Shown in pieces: positions 1-7,712 of a stretch of DNA of 64,000 bases (its first letter is position 1; every line of letters begins with the position of its first letter). The notes under the pieces are model-generated. The model did not search any database, was not told the DNA's origin, and worked only from the letters and a program-made list of their open reading frames with translations. A program made the translations under genes and the position numbers. The stretch spans positions 496,001 through 560,000 of the forward strand of contig NZ_JACFRN010000001.1 of assembly GCF_016100975.1 (NCBI RefSeq), in the 5' to 3' direction. This stretch comes from Lactobacillus sp. W8174. GTDB lineage: Bacteria; Bacillota; Bacilli; Lactobacillales; Lactobacillaceae.

Positions 1-1311
1 AAAACTAGTTACTGCTTGATCAATCGGAGAATTGAAAGCTATGGTTCCTGGTTGTTCACCGGGTAAGGTTACTCCCGTTTTTTCTCCAATATGAAACTTT
101 TTTAGATACTTTTTCCAGGTCTTAGCACCCATTTGCTGCTCAATATGAACGAAGCCAGTATTGCTTGAACGTGGAAAAGCCTGTGAAAATGGGATACTTC
201 CCCAGCCGTGAGGCTGCCAATCGTGAATTACGGATCCATTAACAGAAACAGATCCTGAATTATAGTATTGGTTAGGATGGTAATTCCCACTATTTACAGA
301 TGATGACAGCGTTAGAACTTTAAAAACAGAACCCGGTTCATAAGTGTCTTGTACCAAAATGTCACGATATGAGTTTTTTAACCCTTTTTTCGTTTGCGGA
401 TTAAAAGTTGGCCTTTGAGAGGCAGCTAAAACTTTTCCCGTTTTAATATCTTCAACGACAGCTGTCATGGAAACAGGATTAAACGCATTTTGAACATAGG
501 AAAGCCTGCTTTCAAGATACTCCTGCAGCTGAGAATCAATGGTTAGATAAATATTGTTACCATCGACTGGTGCCTTATAGGTATGCGTACTATTTGGTGT
601 CTGAAAATTAGAAGCATCTACTGCTGAAACCTGATAACCATTTTTTCCAGTGAGTACGTCATCATACCAAGCTTCAAGTCCCATGGTGCCTTCGAGATTC
701 TGCTGCTTGGTTTTTTTATCATATACTGGTGAAGCCATTCCTATTACATGTGAGGCAAAATTACCATTAGGATAAAGCCGAGACTGAGTTTCAAAGAATT
801 TAATCCCAGGCAAATTCATCTTTTCAATTTTATCTTTTTGCTGTTTGGACAAATTAGAACCTGCAGTACCAAATTGTACCTGAAAAACAGGACGAGCAGG
901 ATTAAGATATTTTAAAATTTCACTCGCTTTAAGAGGTATGACTTGGGCTAATTTATTAGCAGTTTTATTTTTATCAACAACATACTCAGGCTTATTTTTA
1001 TAATTGATAGAAGATTTATCTAAAATAGCATAAATAGTATATAAATGAGAATCTTGAGCAACTGCCAAACCATTGCGATCATAAATTGTACCGCGATTAG
1101 CCTTTAATACCTGATTACGCATGTATAATTGCTCGGTTTTAGCAGTTAAATTTTGACCATTAATAGTCTTGGATATGCCAATATATAAAAATCTTCCTAT
1201 AAATACGAGAAAAACCAAAGCAACAGCTACCTCGAGAAATCTCCCGACTGTAAAACGGTATCCGTGAGCTTTGGAATTAGAGTTACTTATCTTACTAATG
1301 TGCTTTTTCAT
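1..1311 (-). CDS. Penicillin-binding protein (FtsI/PBP2b-like transpeptidase), C-terminus outside window
   Basis: This is a division transpeptidase that cross-links septal peptidoglycan outside the membrane. It is open at the left edge, with 437 codons visible. The ATG at 1311 shares one base with the ftsL stop (TGATG), so translation is probably coupled. Residues 1-24 are cytosolic, 25-45 form one membrane anchor, and RGTIYDRNG near residue 75 is the usual start of the PBP dimerisation domain. The active-site serine motif SVFK is at about 328-331 (context YEPGSVFK) and the second motif SSN at about 382-384. The third (KTG) motif and any PASTA domains lie off the window. Position after mraZ-rsmH-ftsL is that of the dcw-cluster PBP in Firmicutes. 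Family is secure; the exact paralogue name (pbp2B or pbpX) is inferred. Confidence 0.93.
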   Translation of the reverse strand, partial: MKKHISKISNSNSKAHGYRFTVGRFLEVAVALVFLVFIGRFLYIGISKTINGQNLTAKTEQLYMRNQVLKANRGTIYDRNGLAVAQDSHLYTIYAILDKSSINYKNKPEYVVDKNKTANKLAQVIPLKASEILKYLNPARPVFQVQFGTAGSNLSKQQKDKIEKMNLPGIKFFETQSRLYPNGNFASHVIGMASPVYDKKTKQQNLEGTMGLEAWYDDVLTGKNGYQVSAVDASNFQTPNSTHTYKAPVDGNNIYLTIDSQLQEYLESRLSYVQNAFNPVSMTAVVEDIKTGKVLAASQRPTFNPQTKKGLKNSYRDILVQDTYEPGSVFKVLTLSSSVNSGNYHPNQYYNSGSVSVNGSVIHDWQPHGWGSIPFSQAFPRSSNTGFVHIEQQMGAKTWKKYLKKFHIGEKTGVTLPGEQPGTIAFNSPIDQAVTSF

Positions 1312-1673
1312 CAGCGTATAGTCCTAATATTTTTCTCATTCAAGGCTAACCCCTTGCTACGTGCAATTTTGTTCATGCGAGAGCTTGAGGTTAACTCACC
1401 TAATTCTTGATGCAAATCTCCAACTTGACTTTGCCCTTTTGCAACTGCACGTTGCACATTGGTAAGTTCATGCTGAGCTGAAGTAGCAGAAATACTGGAA
1501 GAAACAAGCATTGTCATTAAGCCAATCGTTATTATCGTTCCCAATACAAGCAAGGACTTTTCAAAGCCGGTCCAAGCAACGTTGTGATGATTGAGAACTT
1601 GACGTTGTCTCTTCTTTGGATCTCTTTGCTCATTAGGATTAAACTCTACTTTTCTTGCTAAATTATCAGCCAT
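1311..1673 (-). CDS. ftsL: Cell division protein FtsL
   Basis: Small bitopic divisome protein of 120 residues, a typical FtsL size. It has a basic cytosolic N-terminus (residues 1-38), one transmembrane helix at about 41-60, and a short extracytoplasmic coiled coil (about 66-110) of the kind that pairs with DivIC/FtsB. Sequence conservation in FtsL is poor, so the call rests on topology and on position between rsmH and the PBP gene. The ATG at 1673 follows GAGGAAAA, 13 bp after the rsmH stop. The stop overlaps the PBP start by one base. The Lys/Arg-rich N-terminus is usual for lactobacillar FtsL. Confidence 0.88.
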   Translation of the reverse strand: MADNLARKVEFNPNEQRDPKKRQRQVLNHHNVAWTGFEKSLLVLGTIITIGLMTMLVSSSISATSAQHELTNVQRAVAKGQSQVGDLHQELGELTSSSRMNKIARSKGLALNEKNIRTIR

Positions 1674-1685
1674 TGTTTTTCCTCT

Positions 1686-2633
1686 TTACAATTTTTCTGC
1701 AACTCGCAACTTTGCACTGTGTGAGCGATTATTATTCTTTAACTCTTCAGCTGAAGCAACAATGGGTTTGCGGTTAACTAAACGAAGCATTGGCTTCAAG
1801 CTGTCAGGTATAACAGGCATTCCCCTGGGAACATCAACTTCAGAGTATTTTTTAAAAATGTTTTTTACAATTTTGTCTTCATCAGACTGAAAGGTAATCA
1901 CACTAATTCGACCACCAGGTTTTAACAAATGAACCGCTTCTTCAAGTGACTCACTTAAAACATCAAGCTCGTGATTTACAGCAACACGCAAAGCCTGAAA
2001 GGTCTTTTTTGCTGGATGCCCACCAGTCCTTCTTGCAAACGCAGGAATCGCTTCCTTAATTATATCAACCAGTTCAAATGTTGTTTCAATCGGCTTTTTT
2101 TGTCTTTTTAGGACAATTTTATGGGCAATCTGGCGAGAATATTTTTCCCCACCAAATTTATACAAAATATTTGCCAATTCTTTTTGACTTGAGTTATTCA
2201 CTAGTTGATAAGCATCAAGACTTTGCTCCTGATCCATTCTCATATCTAATCTAGCATCAAAACGGTAAGAAAAACCCCTTTGTGCCTGATCAAATTGTGG
2301 TGAAGAAACTCCCAAATCATAGTAAATTCCATCTATACCATTATGATAACCCAGCTCAACCAGATTCGCTTTTAAATGGCTAAAATTATCGTGTACCAAT
2401 TGTAATTTGGGATCAGCATTTTGAACAAGTAAATCAGCAAAGTTTAACTTAGCCGAATTTATTGCATATTCATCTTGATCAAAGCCAATTAAAGTGCCAC
2501 TAGCAAGTTTGCTCAATAAATATTTTGCATGACCGCCACCGCCAAAAGTTGCGTCTACATAAAGACCACCATTTTTTAGTTTTAAATTATCGATTGTTTG
2601 GTGTAAGAGTACACTGGTGTGTTTGAATTCCAT
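1686..2633 (-). CDS. rsmH: 16S rRNA (cytosine(1402)-N(4))-methyltransferase RsmH
   Basis: SAM-dependent methyltransferase (formerly MraW) that N4-methylates C1402 in the ribosomal P site. At 315 residues it matches the family. The SAM-binding glycine-rich loop is DATFGGGGHAKYLL at about 27-40. The family signature around 105-150 is clear (YDLGVSSPQFD, then RGFSYRFDARLDMRMD). The C-terminal half carries HPAKKTFQALR, another RsmH hallmark. It starts 2 bp after the mraZ stop, so the two are certainly cotranscribed, and lies 12 bp before ftsL. Confidence 0.98.
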   Translation of the reverse strand: MEFKHTSVLLHQTIDNLKLKNGGLYVDATFGGGGHAKYLLSKLASGTLIGFDQDEYAINSAKLNFADLLVQNADPKLQLVHDNFSHLKANLVELGYHNGIDGIYYDLGVSSPQFDQAQRGFSYRFDARLDMRMDQEQSLDAYQLVNNSSQKELANILYKFGGEKYSRQIAHKIVLKRQKKPIETTFELVDIIKEAIPAFARRTGGHPAKKTFQALRVAVNHELDVLSESLEEAVHLLKPGGRISVITFQSDEDKIVKNIFKKYSEVDVPRGMPVIPDSLKPMLRLVNRKPIVASAEELKNNNRSHSAKLRVAEKL

Positions 2634-2635
2634 AA

Positions 2636-3067
2636 TTATAGTTCAATATCGTCCAAATTTTCTGCAATATCATCATAGTTTTCATTGGCTTCATCACTAA
2701 AGCTTTCCCAACGTTCCTTAGACCAAATTTCAATTCGATCAGAAACTCCTACAATGACACATTCTTTGACAAGGGAAGCGTGTTTCTTCAACGTTGTGGT
2801 CAGATTCACACGACCTTGTTTGTCAAATTCGCATTCCATCGCACCAGAGTAAAACAAACGCGTAAAACTGCGCGCATTTCTCTTAGTTAGTGGAAGTTGC
2901 GCTAGTTTAGCTTCAATTTTTTGCCATGCCTCTGTGGTATAGCCAAAAATGCAGCCTTCCATTCCGCGAGTAAATATCATTTTGTCACCAATCTGACTAC
3001 GCAAACGGGCAGGTATAATTAACCGCCCTTTGCTGTCGAGATTGTGATGATATTCACCCATGAACAT
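2636..3067 (-). CDS. mraZ: Transcriptional regulator MraZ
   Basis: First gene of the dcw cluster, 143 residues with two tandem SpoVT/AbrB-like swapped-hairpin domains. The family start MFMGEYHHNLDSKGRLIIPARLR is visible in the first domain, and the second domain has the matching DKQGRVNL segment near residue 82. MraZ forms a ring-shaped oligomer and binds short direct repeats in its own promoter. Such repeats are present directly upstream (see the entry at 3096), so autorepression is likely. The ATG at 3067 keeps the canonical MFMGEY start and follows an AAGGGGG ribosome-binding site. Confidence 0.97.
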   Translation of the reverse strand: MFMGEYHHNLDSKGRLIIPARLRSQIGDKMIFTRGMEGCIFGYTTEAWQKIEAKLAQLPLTKRNARSFTRLFYSGAMECEFDKQGRVNLTTTLKKHASLVKECVIVGVSDRIEIWSKERWESFSDEANENYDDIAENLDDIEL

Positions 3068-3095
3068 GGCTTAGCCCCCTTCCACTAAATAATTT

Positions 3096-3120
3096 ACCAC
3101 AATTCACCACTTCCTACCAC
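3096..3120 (-). promoter_or_regulatory. MraZ operator: three GTGGT direct repeats at 10-bp spacing
   Basis: On the minus strand the pentamer GTGGT occurs three times, at 3120-3116, 3110-3106 and 3100-3096, always 10 bp apart (one helical turn). A fourth weaker GTGG sits at 3085-3082. MraZ proteins are known to bind GTG/TGGG-containing direct repeats at this spacing ahead of mraZ. A TTGACT hexamer at 3131-3126 could be the -35 of the dcw promoter; I could not fix a convincing -10, which would overlap the repeats. The repeats are seen directly; the protein-DNA link is inferred. Confidence 0.78.
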
Positions 3121-3164
3121 TTTTTAGTCAAAAAAGTTAAATATTTATTTTTTAATGACACAAA

Positions 3165-3197
3165 AAGAAAAAATCGCAAACCAATTCAGGTTTGCGA
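3165..3197 (-). terminator. Intrinsic terminator after the DUF3397 gene
   Basis: Perfect 9-bp stem (TCGCAAACC at 3174-3182 with GGTTTGCGA at 3189-3197) and a 6-base loop. On the minus strand it is followed by a T-rich run (TTTTTTCTTTTT). It separates the DUF3397 gene from the mraZ promoter. Confidence 0.88.
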
Positions 3198-3234
3198 CTA
3201 GATTTTTTTAAAAAATTTTTATTAAAAAGTTTGA

Positions 3235-3561
3235 CTATATCATCAAAAATAATAGACCCAGATACCAAAAAATAGTATTCACAGTTAAGTAATCCCAGAT
3301 TTTACGCAGAGTTTGACTTAAAGAGAGATTTTTATTTTTAACAGCATCAGATATTGCTATGACTATAACCAGGAAGAAAAAGACAAAAAAACCAAAAGGC
3401 AGAAACTCAGGCCTTTTTTGGTGCAGGGTAATTAAGTGACAGGCATATATAAAAAAGAAGGGTAATAAATCATATCCCCTAAATTGAGCCTTAGGAAACA
3501 TCTTATTGACAATATATGCTAAAGCAAGACCTAGAACAGGTATCAATATAATTAAAAGCAT
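3235..3561 (-). CDS. DUF3397 family membrane protein
   Basis: A 108-residue, very hydrophobic protein with four predicted membrane segments at about 2-18, 32-47, 54-71 and 92-108, and few charged residues between them. Length, topology and position just upstream of mraZ match the lactobacillar DUF3397 family, whose function is unknown. The ATG at 3561 has an AGAGGATG ribosome-binding site. It is divergent from the small plus-strand gene at 3662 and has its own terminator, so it is a single-gene unit. Confidence 0.72.
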   Translation of the reverse strand: MLLIILIPVLGLALAYIVNKMFPKAQFRGYDLLPFFFIYACHLITLHQKRPEFLPFGFFVFFFLVIVIAISDAVKNKNLSLSQTLRKIWDYLTVNTIFWYLGLLFLMI

Positions 3562-3608
3562 TACTTACATCCTCTATCATTTAATATCTATTTTATCTTA
3601 CTCTGCGA

Positions 3609-3637
3609 TTGAAAAAAACTATTAAGTAGCATAAAAT
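3609..3637 (+). promoter_or_regulatory. Promoter of the DUF4044 small gene
   Basis: A -35 TTGAAA (3609-3614) and a -10 TAAAAT (3632-3637) are separated by exactly 17 bp. They end 24 bp ahead of an ATG with a strong AGGAGGT ribosome-binding site (3649-3655). Confidence 0.72.
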
Positions 3638-3661
3638 ATTGTTCAAGTAGGAGGTCAATCA

Positions 3662-3802
3662 ATGACACGTAGACATAAGAAAAAGAGATCTAAATTTCAA
3701 AAATTAACAATTGCCATGGCTTGGCTAATGGCGATTATTACTTTAGTGGCAATTGTGATGCAGGTTGTTGGTGCATTATCAAGCTTTGGCTTTTTTGAGT
3801 AA
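3662..3802 (+). CDS. Small DUF4044-type membrane protein (46 aa)
   Basis: A 46-codon gene (ATG at 3662, TAA at 3800-3802) with a perfect ribosome-binding site, a good promoter and an immediate terminator. The product starts with a strongly basic segment (MTRRHKKKRSKFQKL) followed by one hydrophobic helix at about 16-40 and ends SFGFFE. Basic head, 'KFxKLT', then a single helix is the pattern of the DUF4044 family of tiny Lactobacillales proteins encoded near mre/dcw genes. Function unknown. The complete expression signals make it a real gene despite its size. Confidence 0.8.
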   Translation: MTRRHKKKRSKFQKLTIAMAWLMAIITLVAIVMQVVGALSSFGFFE

Positions 3803-3832
3803 AAAACGTGAGATACAAATCTCACGTTTTTT
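3802..3832. terminator. Bidirectional terminator between DUF4044 gene and mreD
   Basis: A 13-bp inverted repeat with a 4-base loop (3802-3814 with 3819-3831; core AACGTGAGAT/ATCTCACGTT), flanked by A-rich and T-rich runs. It starts at the stop codon of the small gene and lies 3 bp beyond the mreD stop, so it can serve both converging transcripts. Confidence 0.9.
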
Positions 3833-3834
3833 AT

Positions 3835-4368
3835 TTATTGTCGATAATTGTCTAAGTTAACCATAAAAGGATAGTTAAGAACCAAGTTCCACCATAATTT
3901 ATAGGTAGCACAAACAAATATAAACACCCAGCACAATGTTGGCAAAATACTTTGCACCAACTTTAAGATACCTATGCTTGATAAGCCCGTCATATTTAAA
4001 ATCAGCCATGTGTAGGCCTCAATTAGAACAGAAGCAATTAAAACTGCCAGAAGTTTGGCCCAAAATACCTCAGGCAAAATCCGTGCAGATTTTTGCAATA
4101 ACCATGAAATTATCGGCAGGCTAATTGCGTAAATACCTATAATGCCAAAAAAATAAATGTCACTAACTATCCCTGCACCTAAGGCCAGCCAAACTTCCTT
4201 GCTATTGGTATCATCAAAAAGTGCAATTAGCATCATACTAACAGGTACTAATAAGTTCGAAGCTTTACCAATTGAGAAAAACTGATGCAGGTAAAAAGAT
4301 AAGCTACCACTGATAGCCAAAGCAACGTATAATGCTAAGACAAGAGTAAATTTCCGCAGTGTCTTCAT
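3835..4368 (-). CDS. mreD: Rod shape-determining protein MreD
   Basis: Integral membrane subunit of the elongasome, 177 residues, with about five hydrophobic segments (around 10-30, 38-52, 58-88, 100-125 and 137-158). Sequence conservation in MreD is low; the call rests on topology, the DD(T/S)NS loop after the second helix and its place after mreC. Its ATG shares bases with the mreC stop (TAATG at 4370-4366), so translation is coupled to mreC. A strong bidirectional terminator follows at once. Confidence 0.9.
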   Translation of the reverse strand: MKTLRKFTLVLALYVALAISGSLSFYLHQFFSIGKASNLLVPVSMMLIALFDDTNSKEVWLALGAGIVSDIYFFGIIGIYAISLPIISWLLQKSARILPEVFWAKLLAVLIASVLIEAYTWLILNMTGLSSIGILKLVQSILPTLCWVFIFVCATYKLWWNLVLNYPFMVNLDNYRQ

Positions 4369-5219
4369 TAGTCGCTCACTTTCCTTTTGATAACTGTGAC
4401 AATGGAAGGATCGTTCAACTCGCCAGCCGGATTGATCTTGATCAAATCAGATAAGCCAAAAGAATCATGTGTTGTAGCAGAAATAGTTCCTATCAGCAAA
4501 CCTTTGGGTGAATTACCACCCATTCCACTAGTATATATTTTGGTACCACGCTTGAGCTTTTTACTATCAATTGCCTGGGTAAAAGCTAAAGTTTTGTCGC
4601 CAATTACTGTAATAATTCCATGAACTTTTTTACCATTTATGGCTTGTGCTTGTACTGCAAAGCGGTTTGCTGACTTGTCACTGGTAGTAATTAACTCCAC
4701 TTTTGCCGAAGCTGCACTGACTTCTATTATACGACCGATTACTCCACCGCCTGACATCACAGCCATATTCTTGCGCAAACCAGAGGTAGTTCCTTTGTTG
4801 ATAACTAGAAGGTCTGTCCAGCTGTCAGGCGAACGCGAAATCACGGAGGCTTGAACCATATCATAGTCCGTTAACGTTTCTTTTAACTTTAAAGCGGACT
4901 TAAGTTGTTTGTTTTCAGATTCAAGACTTGAGTTACGAGCCTTTGTTTGTTCCAAATCGGTTATTTGGCTCTTAAGATAGTTATTTTCATCTTGAGTATT
5001 CAGCAAATCATGCACATTATTTAAACTGCCAGACACAAAACTAAGAGGAAAATCAATAACCCTTGACCCTACAGCGACTATATCATTACCAAAGCTTTGA
5101 ATAATTAATGGAGTGTTGCGCTTATTACGCAAGCTTACACTACCACCTAAAACTATAAATACTACAATAACTGCAAGACATGCTGACAACAGTTTTTTAT
5201 TCTGTAAAAATTTCTTCAT
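4368..5219 (-). CDS. mreC: Cell shape-determining protein MreC
   Basis: Bitopic periplasm-facing scaffold of the rod-elongation machinery, 283 residues. A membrane anchor lies at about 13-32, a coiled coil at about 75-115 (ENNYLKSQITDLEQ), then the two-barrel beta domain that polymerises and binds the PBP and RodA (VISRSPDSW at about 127 and VMSGGGVIGR at about 153 are family hallmarks). The ATG at 5219 has an AGGGAC ribosome-binding site. It is separated from mreB by 50 bp containing a hairpin and T-run, so its expression may be set below that of mreB. Confidence 0.96.
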   Translation of the reverse strand: MKKFLQNKKLLSACLAVIVVFIVLGGSVSLRNKRNTPLIIQSFGNDIVAVGSRVIDFPLSFVSGSLNNVHDLLNTQDENNYLKSQITDLEQTKARNSSLESENKQLKSALKLKETLTDYDMVQASVISRSPDSWTDLLVINKGTTSGLRKNMAVMSGGGVIGRIIEVSAASAKVELITTSDKSANRFAVQAQAINGKKVHGIITVIGDKTLAFTQAIDSKKLKRGTKIYTSGMGGNSPKGLLIGTISATTHDSFGLSDLIKINPAGELNDPSIVTVIKRKVSD

Positions 5220-5237
5220 TTGGAAACAGTCCCTAAA

Positions 5238-5260
5238 GAAAAATCGGCAATAATAGCCGA
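5238..5260 (-). terminator. Attenuator-type hairpin between mreB and mreC
   Basis: On the minus strand a TCGGC/GCCGA stem (5260-5256 and 5248-5244) with a 7-base loop is followed directly by TTTTTCTTT. The stem is only 5 perfect pairs, extendable past a mismatch, so partial read-through into mreC-mreD is likely. No separate mreC promoter is evident in the 50-bp gap. Confidence 0.65.
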
Positions 5261-5269
5261 CTTTTTATA

Positions 5270-6274
5270 TTATCTGCGACTTTTACGCATTACTTCAATA
5301 TTTTTCAGAGACTCACCTGTACCAACTGCAACACAATCTAATGGGTCTTGTGCTATAAATACTGGAACTTTAGTAGCTTCTGAAATAACATCTGGTAAAT
5401 TCTTTAGTAAAGCACCACCACCAGTTAGCACAATACCATGATCAATTACATCCGCTGCAATTTCAGGAGAGGTTTGTTCTAGAGTTTCTTTAATAGCAAC
5501 AATAATATCTTGAACGACATCTTGAATTGCTTTTGAAACATCAACTGCTTTAACATCAACTGATTTTGGCAATCCGGTAACTAAATCACGTCCACGAATA
5601 TTGACAGATTCAATTCCTTCTGCCTTTTCAACTGAAGCGGAGCCAATTTGGATTTTTATGTCTTCAGCGGTTCTTTCACCAATCAAAAGATTAAAATTTG
5701 AGTGTACATAATTCACAATTGCGGTATTAAACTTATCACCAGCTTGGCGAATTGATGTAGATGATACAATGCCACCTAGTGAAATAGTAGCGACATCTGT
5801 AGTTCCACCACCAATATCCACGACCATTGAACCAGTAGGATCCATTACTGGCAATCCAGCTCCAATGGCGGCTGCAAAAGGTTCTTCTATTACAAAGGCT
5901 TCACGCGCACCAGCTACACGAGCAGCATCAATAACCGCCCGTTTTTCAACTTCAGTTACTCCCGAAGGTACACAAATCATAGCTGAAGGTTTGGAGTTGC
6001 CTACAGTCTTTTCTATAAAATACTTAAGCATAGAGGCAGTTGTATCATAATCAGCAATTACGCCATCTTTCATTGGCCTGATAGCCACTATGCTTTCCGG
6101 TGTCCTGCCGATCATTTCTCTTGCTTCTGACCCTACCGCAATCACTTTTCCAGTATGGGTGTTTTTAGCCACAACAGAAGGCTCTCTTAAAACAATTCCT
6201 TTACCTTCCATATAAACAAGAGTATTGGCCGTCCCTAAATCGATGCCAATATTTTTTGCTCCTAATCCAAACAC
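5270..6274 (-). CDS. mreB: Rod shape-determining actin homologue MreB
   Basis: Bacterial actin that forms membrane-bound filaments guiding lateral wall synthesis; 334 residues, full length. Phosphate-1 loop [12 protein letters not shown] is at about 10-21, phosphate-2 [12 protein letters not shown] near 158-169 and the adenosine loop VLTGGGALL near 288-296. The N-terminal MFGLG is the usual amphipathic membrane contact. The start is GTG at 6274, with GGAGAG 6 bases upstream. It is the first of a probable mreB-mreC-mreD unit interrupted by a hairpin. It could in principle be an Mbl paralogue, but location with mreCD favours MreB. Confidence 0.97.
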   Translation of the reverse strand: MFGLGAKNIGIDLGTANTLVYMEGKGIVLREPSVVAKNTHTGKVIAVGSEAREMIGRTPESIVAIRPMKDGVIADYDTTASMLKYFIEKTVGNSKPSAMICVPSGVTEVEKRAVIDAARVAGAREAFVIEEPFAAAIGAGLPVMDPTGSMVVDIGGGTTDVATISLGGIVSSTSIRQAGDKFNTAIVNYVHSNFNLLIGERTAEDIKIQIGSASVEKAEGIESVNIRGRDLVTGLPKSVDVKAVDVSKAIQDVVQDIIVAIKETLEQTSPEIAADVIDHGIVLTGGGALLKNLPDVISEATKVPVFIAQDPLDCVAVGTGESLKNIEVMRKSRR

Positions 6275-6316
6275 GTAAATCTCTCCTTAATTATTGCAGT
6301 CTCTAAATCTTGAATA

Positions 6317-6325
6317 ATTATAGCA
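6317..6325 (-). promoter_or_regulatory. Extended -10 promoter of mreB
   Basis: The minus strand reads TGC-TATAAT (6325-6317), an extended -10, 42 bp ahead of the mreB GTG. The -35 region is only T-rich, as often with extended -10 promoters. Confidence 0.6.
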
Positions 6326-6372
6326 TAAAGTGCAACTTAAAAAAGAAAATGAAATGTAACTTTAAGATGAAT

Positions 6373-6996
6373 TTAAAATAATTGCCGTTCACGCAAACTC
6401 ACATATTGTCCCTTCCCCACAATAAAATGATCAAGAAAGTCAATATGAAATAATTCAGAAGCTGCAAAAAGCATTTTAGTTAGCTCTATATCGCTTTTTG
6501 ATGGAATTAAATTGCCACTTGGATGATTATGAACCACAAAAAAGCCTGCACAGGCATAAATTACTGCCCAACGGAAAATTTCCCGTGGATGAGCAATTGA
6601 TTTATCTAAAGTTCCTTGAAATAATCTTTTTTCAGCAACAATGTGATTACTGTTATCAATATAAACTGCCCACAATTCTTCTTGTTTACGGCCCGCCAAT
6701 TTGTCCAACAGATATGTGCCGACTTCATCACTTGAGGTCATAATGAGTTCACGGTCGGGAACCGCCGACCTTAGTCTTTCAAATAGTCCCTCACAAAGAA
6801 CGGCTAAATTATTATCACATTGACTGCCTGAAATATATTTAAGCAAGTCATTAAAGTTTTCGATTTTTAGCTCTGTGAGTTTTGCAAAAAGTTCATCGAA
6901 TTTCTCTATGCCATGTTCTTTCAACTCATCAAAAAAGTTGCTTAACATTTCCCAGTCAGTTTTCATTAAATAGTGATTAGATTTTATCAATTCCAT
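6373..6996 (-). CDS. radC: RadC-family JAB/MPN metalloprotein
   Basis: 207 residues from the chosen start. The C-terminal half is a JAMM metal-binding fold: HNHPSG at 156-161 followed by PSxxD ending at D169, the zinc-ligand arrangement of RadC. The N-terminal part (about 15-75) resembles the helical region normally in front of it, without an obvious intact helix-hairpin-helix motif. RadC proteins were named for DNA repair, but their biochemical role is unsettled. I place the start at 6996 (MELIKSN) because AAAGGAAGG lies just upstream; the longer frame to 7038 overlaps the HAD gene and has no ribosome-binding site. Probably cotranscribed with the HAD gene 35 bp upstream. Confidence 0.9.
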   Translation of the reverse strand: MELIKSNHYLMKTDWEMLSNFFDELKEHGIEKFDELFAKLTELKIENFNDLLKYISGSQCDNNLAVLCEGLFERLRSAVPDRELIMTSSDEVGTYLLDKLAGRKQEELWAVYIDNSNHIVAEKRLFQGTLDKSIAHPREIFRWAVIYACAGFFVVHNHPSGNLIPSKSDIELTKMLFAASELFHIDFLDHFIVGKGQYVSLRERQLF

Positions 6997-7031
6997 AAAA
7001 CCCTTCCTTTCACTATTAAATACGTTGAAAA

Positions 7032-7712
7032 CTAGCAAACCTTTTTCAGAAATTCATAAAAATCGTGACAGACAAATACAGCATTCTGGTAATCTTTTTT
7101 ACTTGCTGGAATTAAGTCAGGCACCATCACGCATTTCAAGTCGGCATTGACAGCAGCTAAGAGTCCTGGAGAAGAATCTTCGAAAGCTAAAATATTATTT
7201 TGAGGGACCTGTAATTTTTTAGCAGCCAAAAGATAAATATCTGGAGCTGGTTTAGGCTTAACGTTATTCTTTTTAACATCGTCATAATTTAGGTGAAATT
7301 GAAAATAATTGCGGCTGCCAGTTGCCCACAAGTTATGCTCTACCACATCTTCTGTATTGCTGGTAACTACTGCCATCGGCAAACCAGCTTTTTGAAAAAG
7401 ATCAAGAGCTTTTTGCACGCCAGGACGCAATTTTAATTTACCTTCTTCAGTCCACTGCCAGACCAAGTCATCCGTACGCTTAATAAATTGATCCCGCTGC
7501 TTCCTATTTTTAAAGTATTTGAGATAAAAATCGTCCATATCAGTAGTTGTCGAGCCGACTAATTTAAGATAGATATCATCAGGAGTACCTAAATCCGCTT
7601 CTTTTGCTGCCTGAATATTGGCTTCCCAGTATAAATTTTCAGAATTGACCAGCAATCCATCCATATCAAATAAAATTCCCTTAATTTCATCATCAATACC
7701 ATGAACCCGCAT
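7032..7712 (-). CDS. HAD superfamily (subfamily IA) phosphatase/mutase-like protein
   Basis: 226-residue haloacid-dehalogenase hydrolase. Motif I DMDGLL carries the nucleophile D16 and acid D18, motif II is VVTSN near 112-116, motif III lysine lies in KPKPAPDIYLLAA near 152, and motif IV is FEDSSPGL near 175. The sequence after motif I predicts a helical C1 cap, typical of beta-phosphoglucomutase-like or sugar-phosphate phosphatases; substrate cannot be read from sequence. The start at 7712 (MRVHGIDDE) is preferred because GGAG lies 6 bases upstream inside the end of folC, giving a 20-bp overlap and likely translational coupling. Confidence 0.88.
   Translation of the reverse strand: MRVHGIDDEIKGILFDMDGLLVNSENLYWEANIQAAKEADLGTPDDIYLKLVGSTTTDMDDFYLKYFKNRKQRDQFIKRTDDLVWQWTEEGKLKLRPGVQKALDLFQKAGLPMAVVTSNTEDVVEHNLWATGSRNYFQFHLNYDDVKKNNVKPKPAPDIYLLAAKKLQVPQNNILAFEDSSPGLLAAVNADLKCVMVPDLIPASKKDYQNAVFVCHDFYEFLKKVC

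Noticed and set aside
6997-7038. Longer RadC start
   Set aside because: It overlaps the end of the HAD gene with no ribosome-binding site; AAAGGAAGG before the ATG at 6996 is much better.
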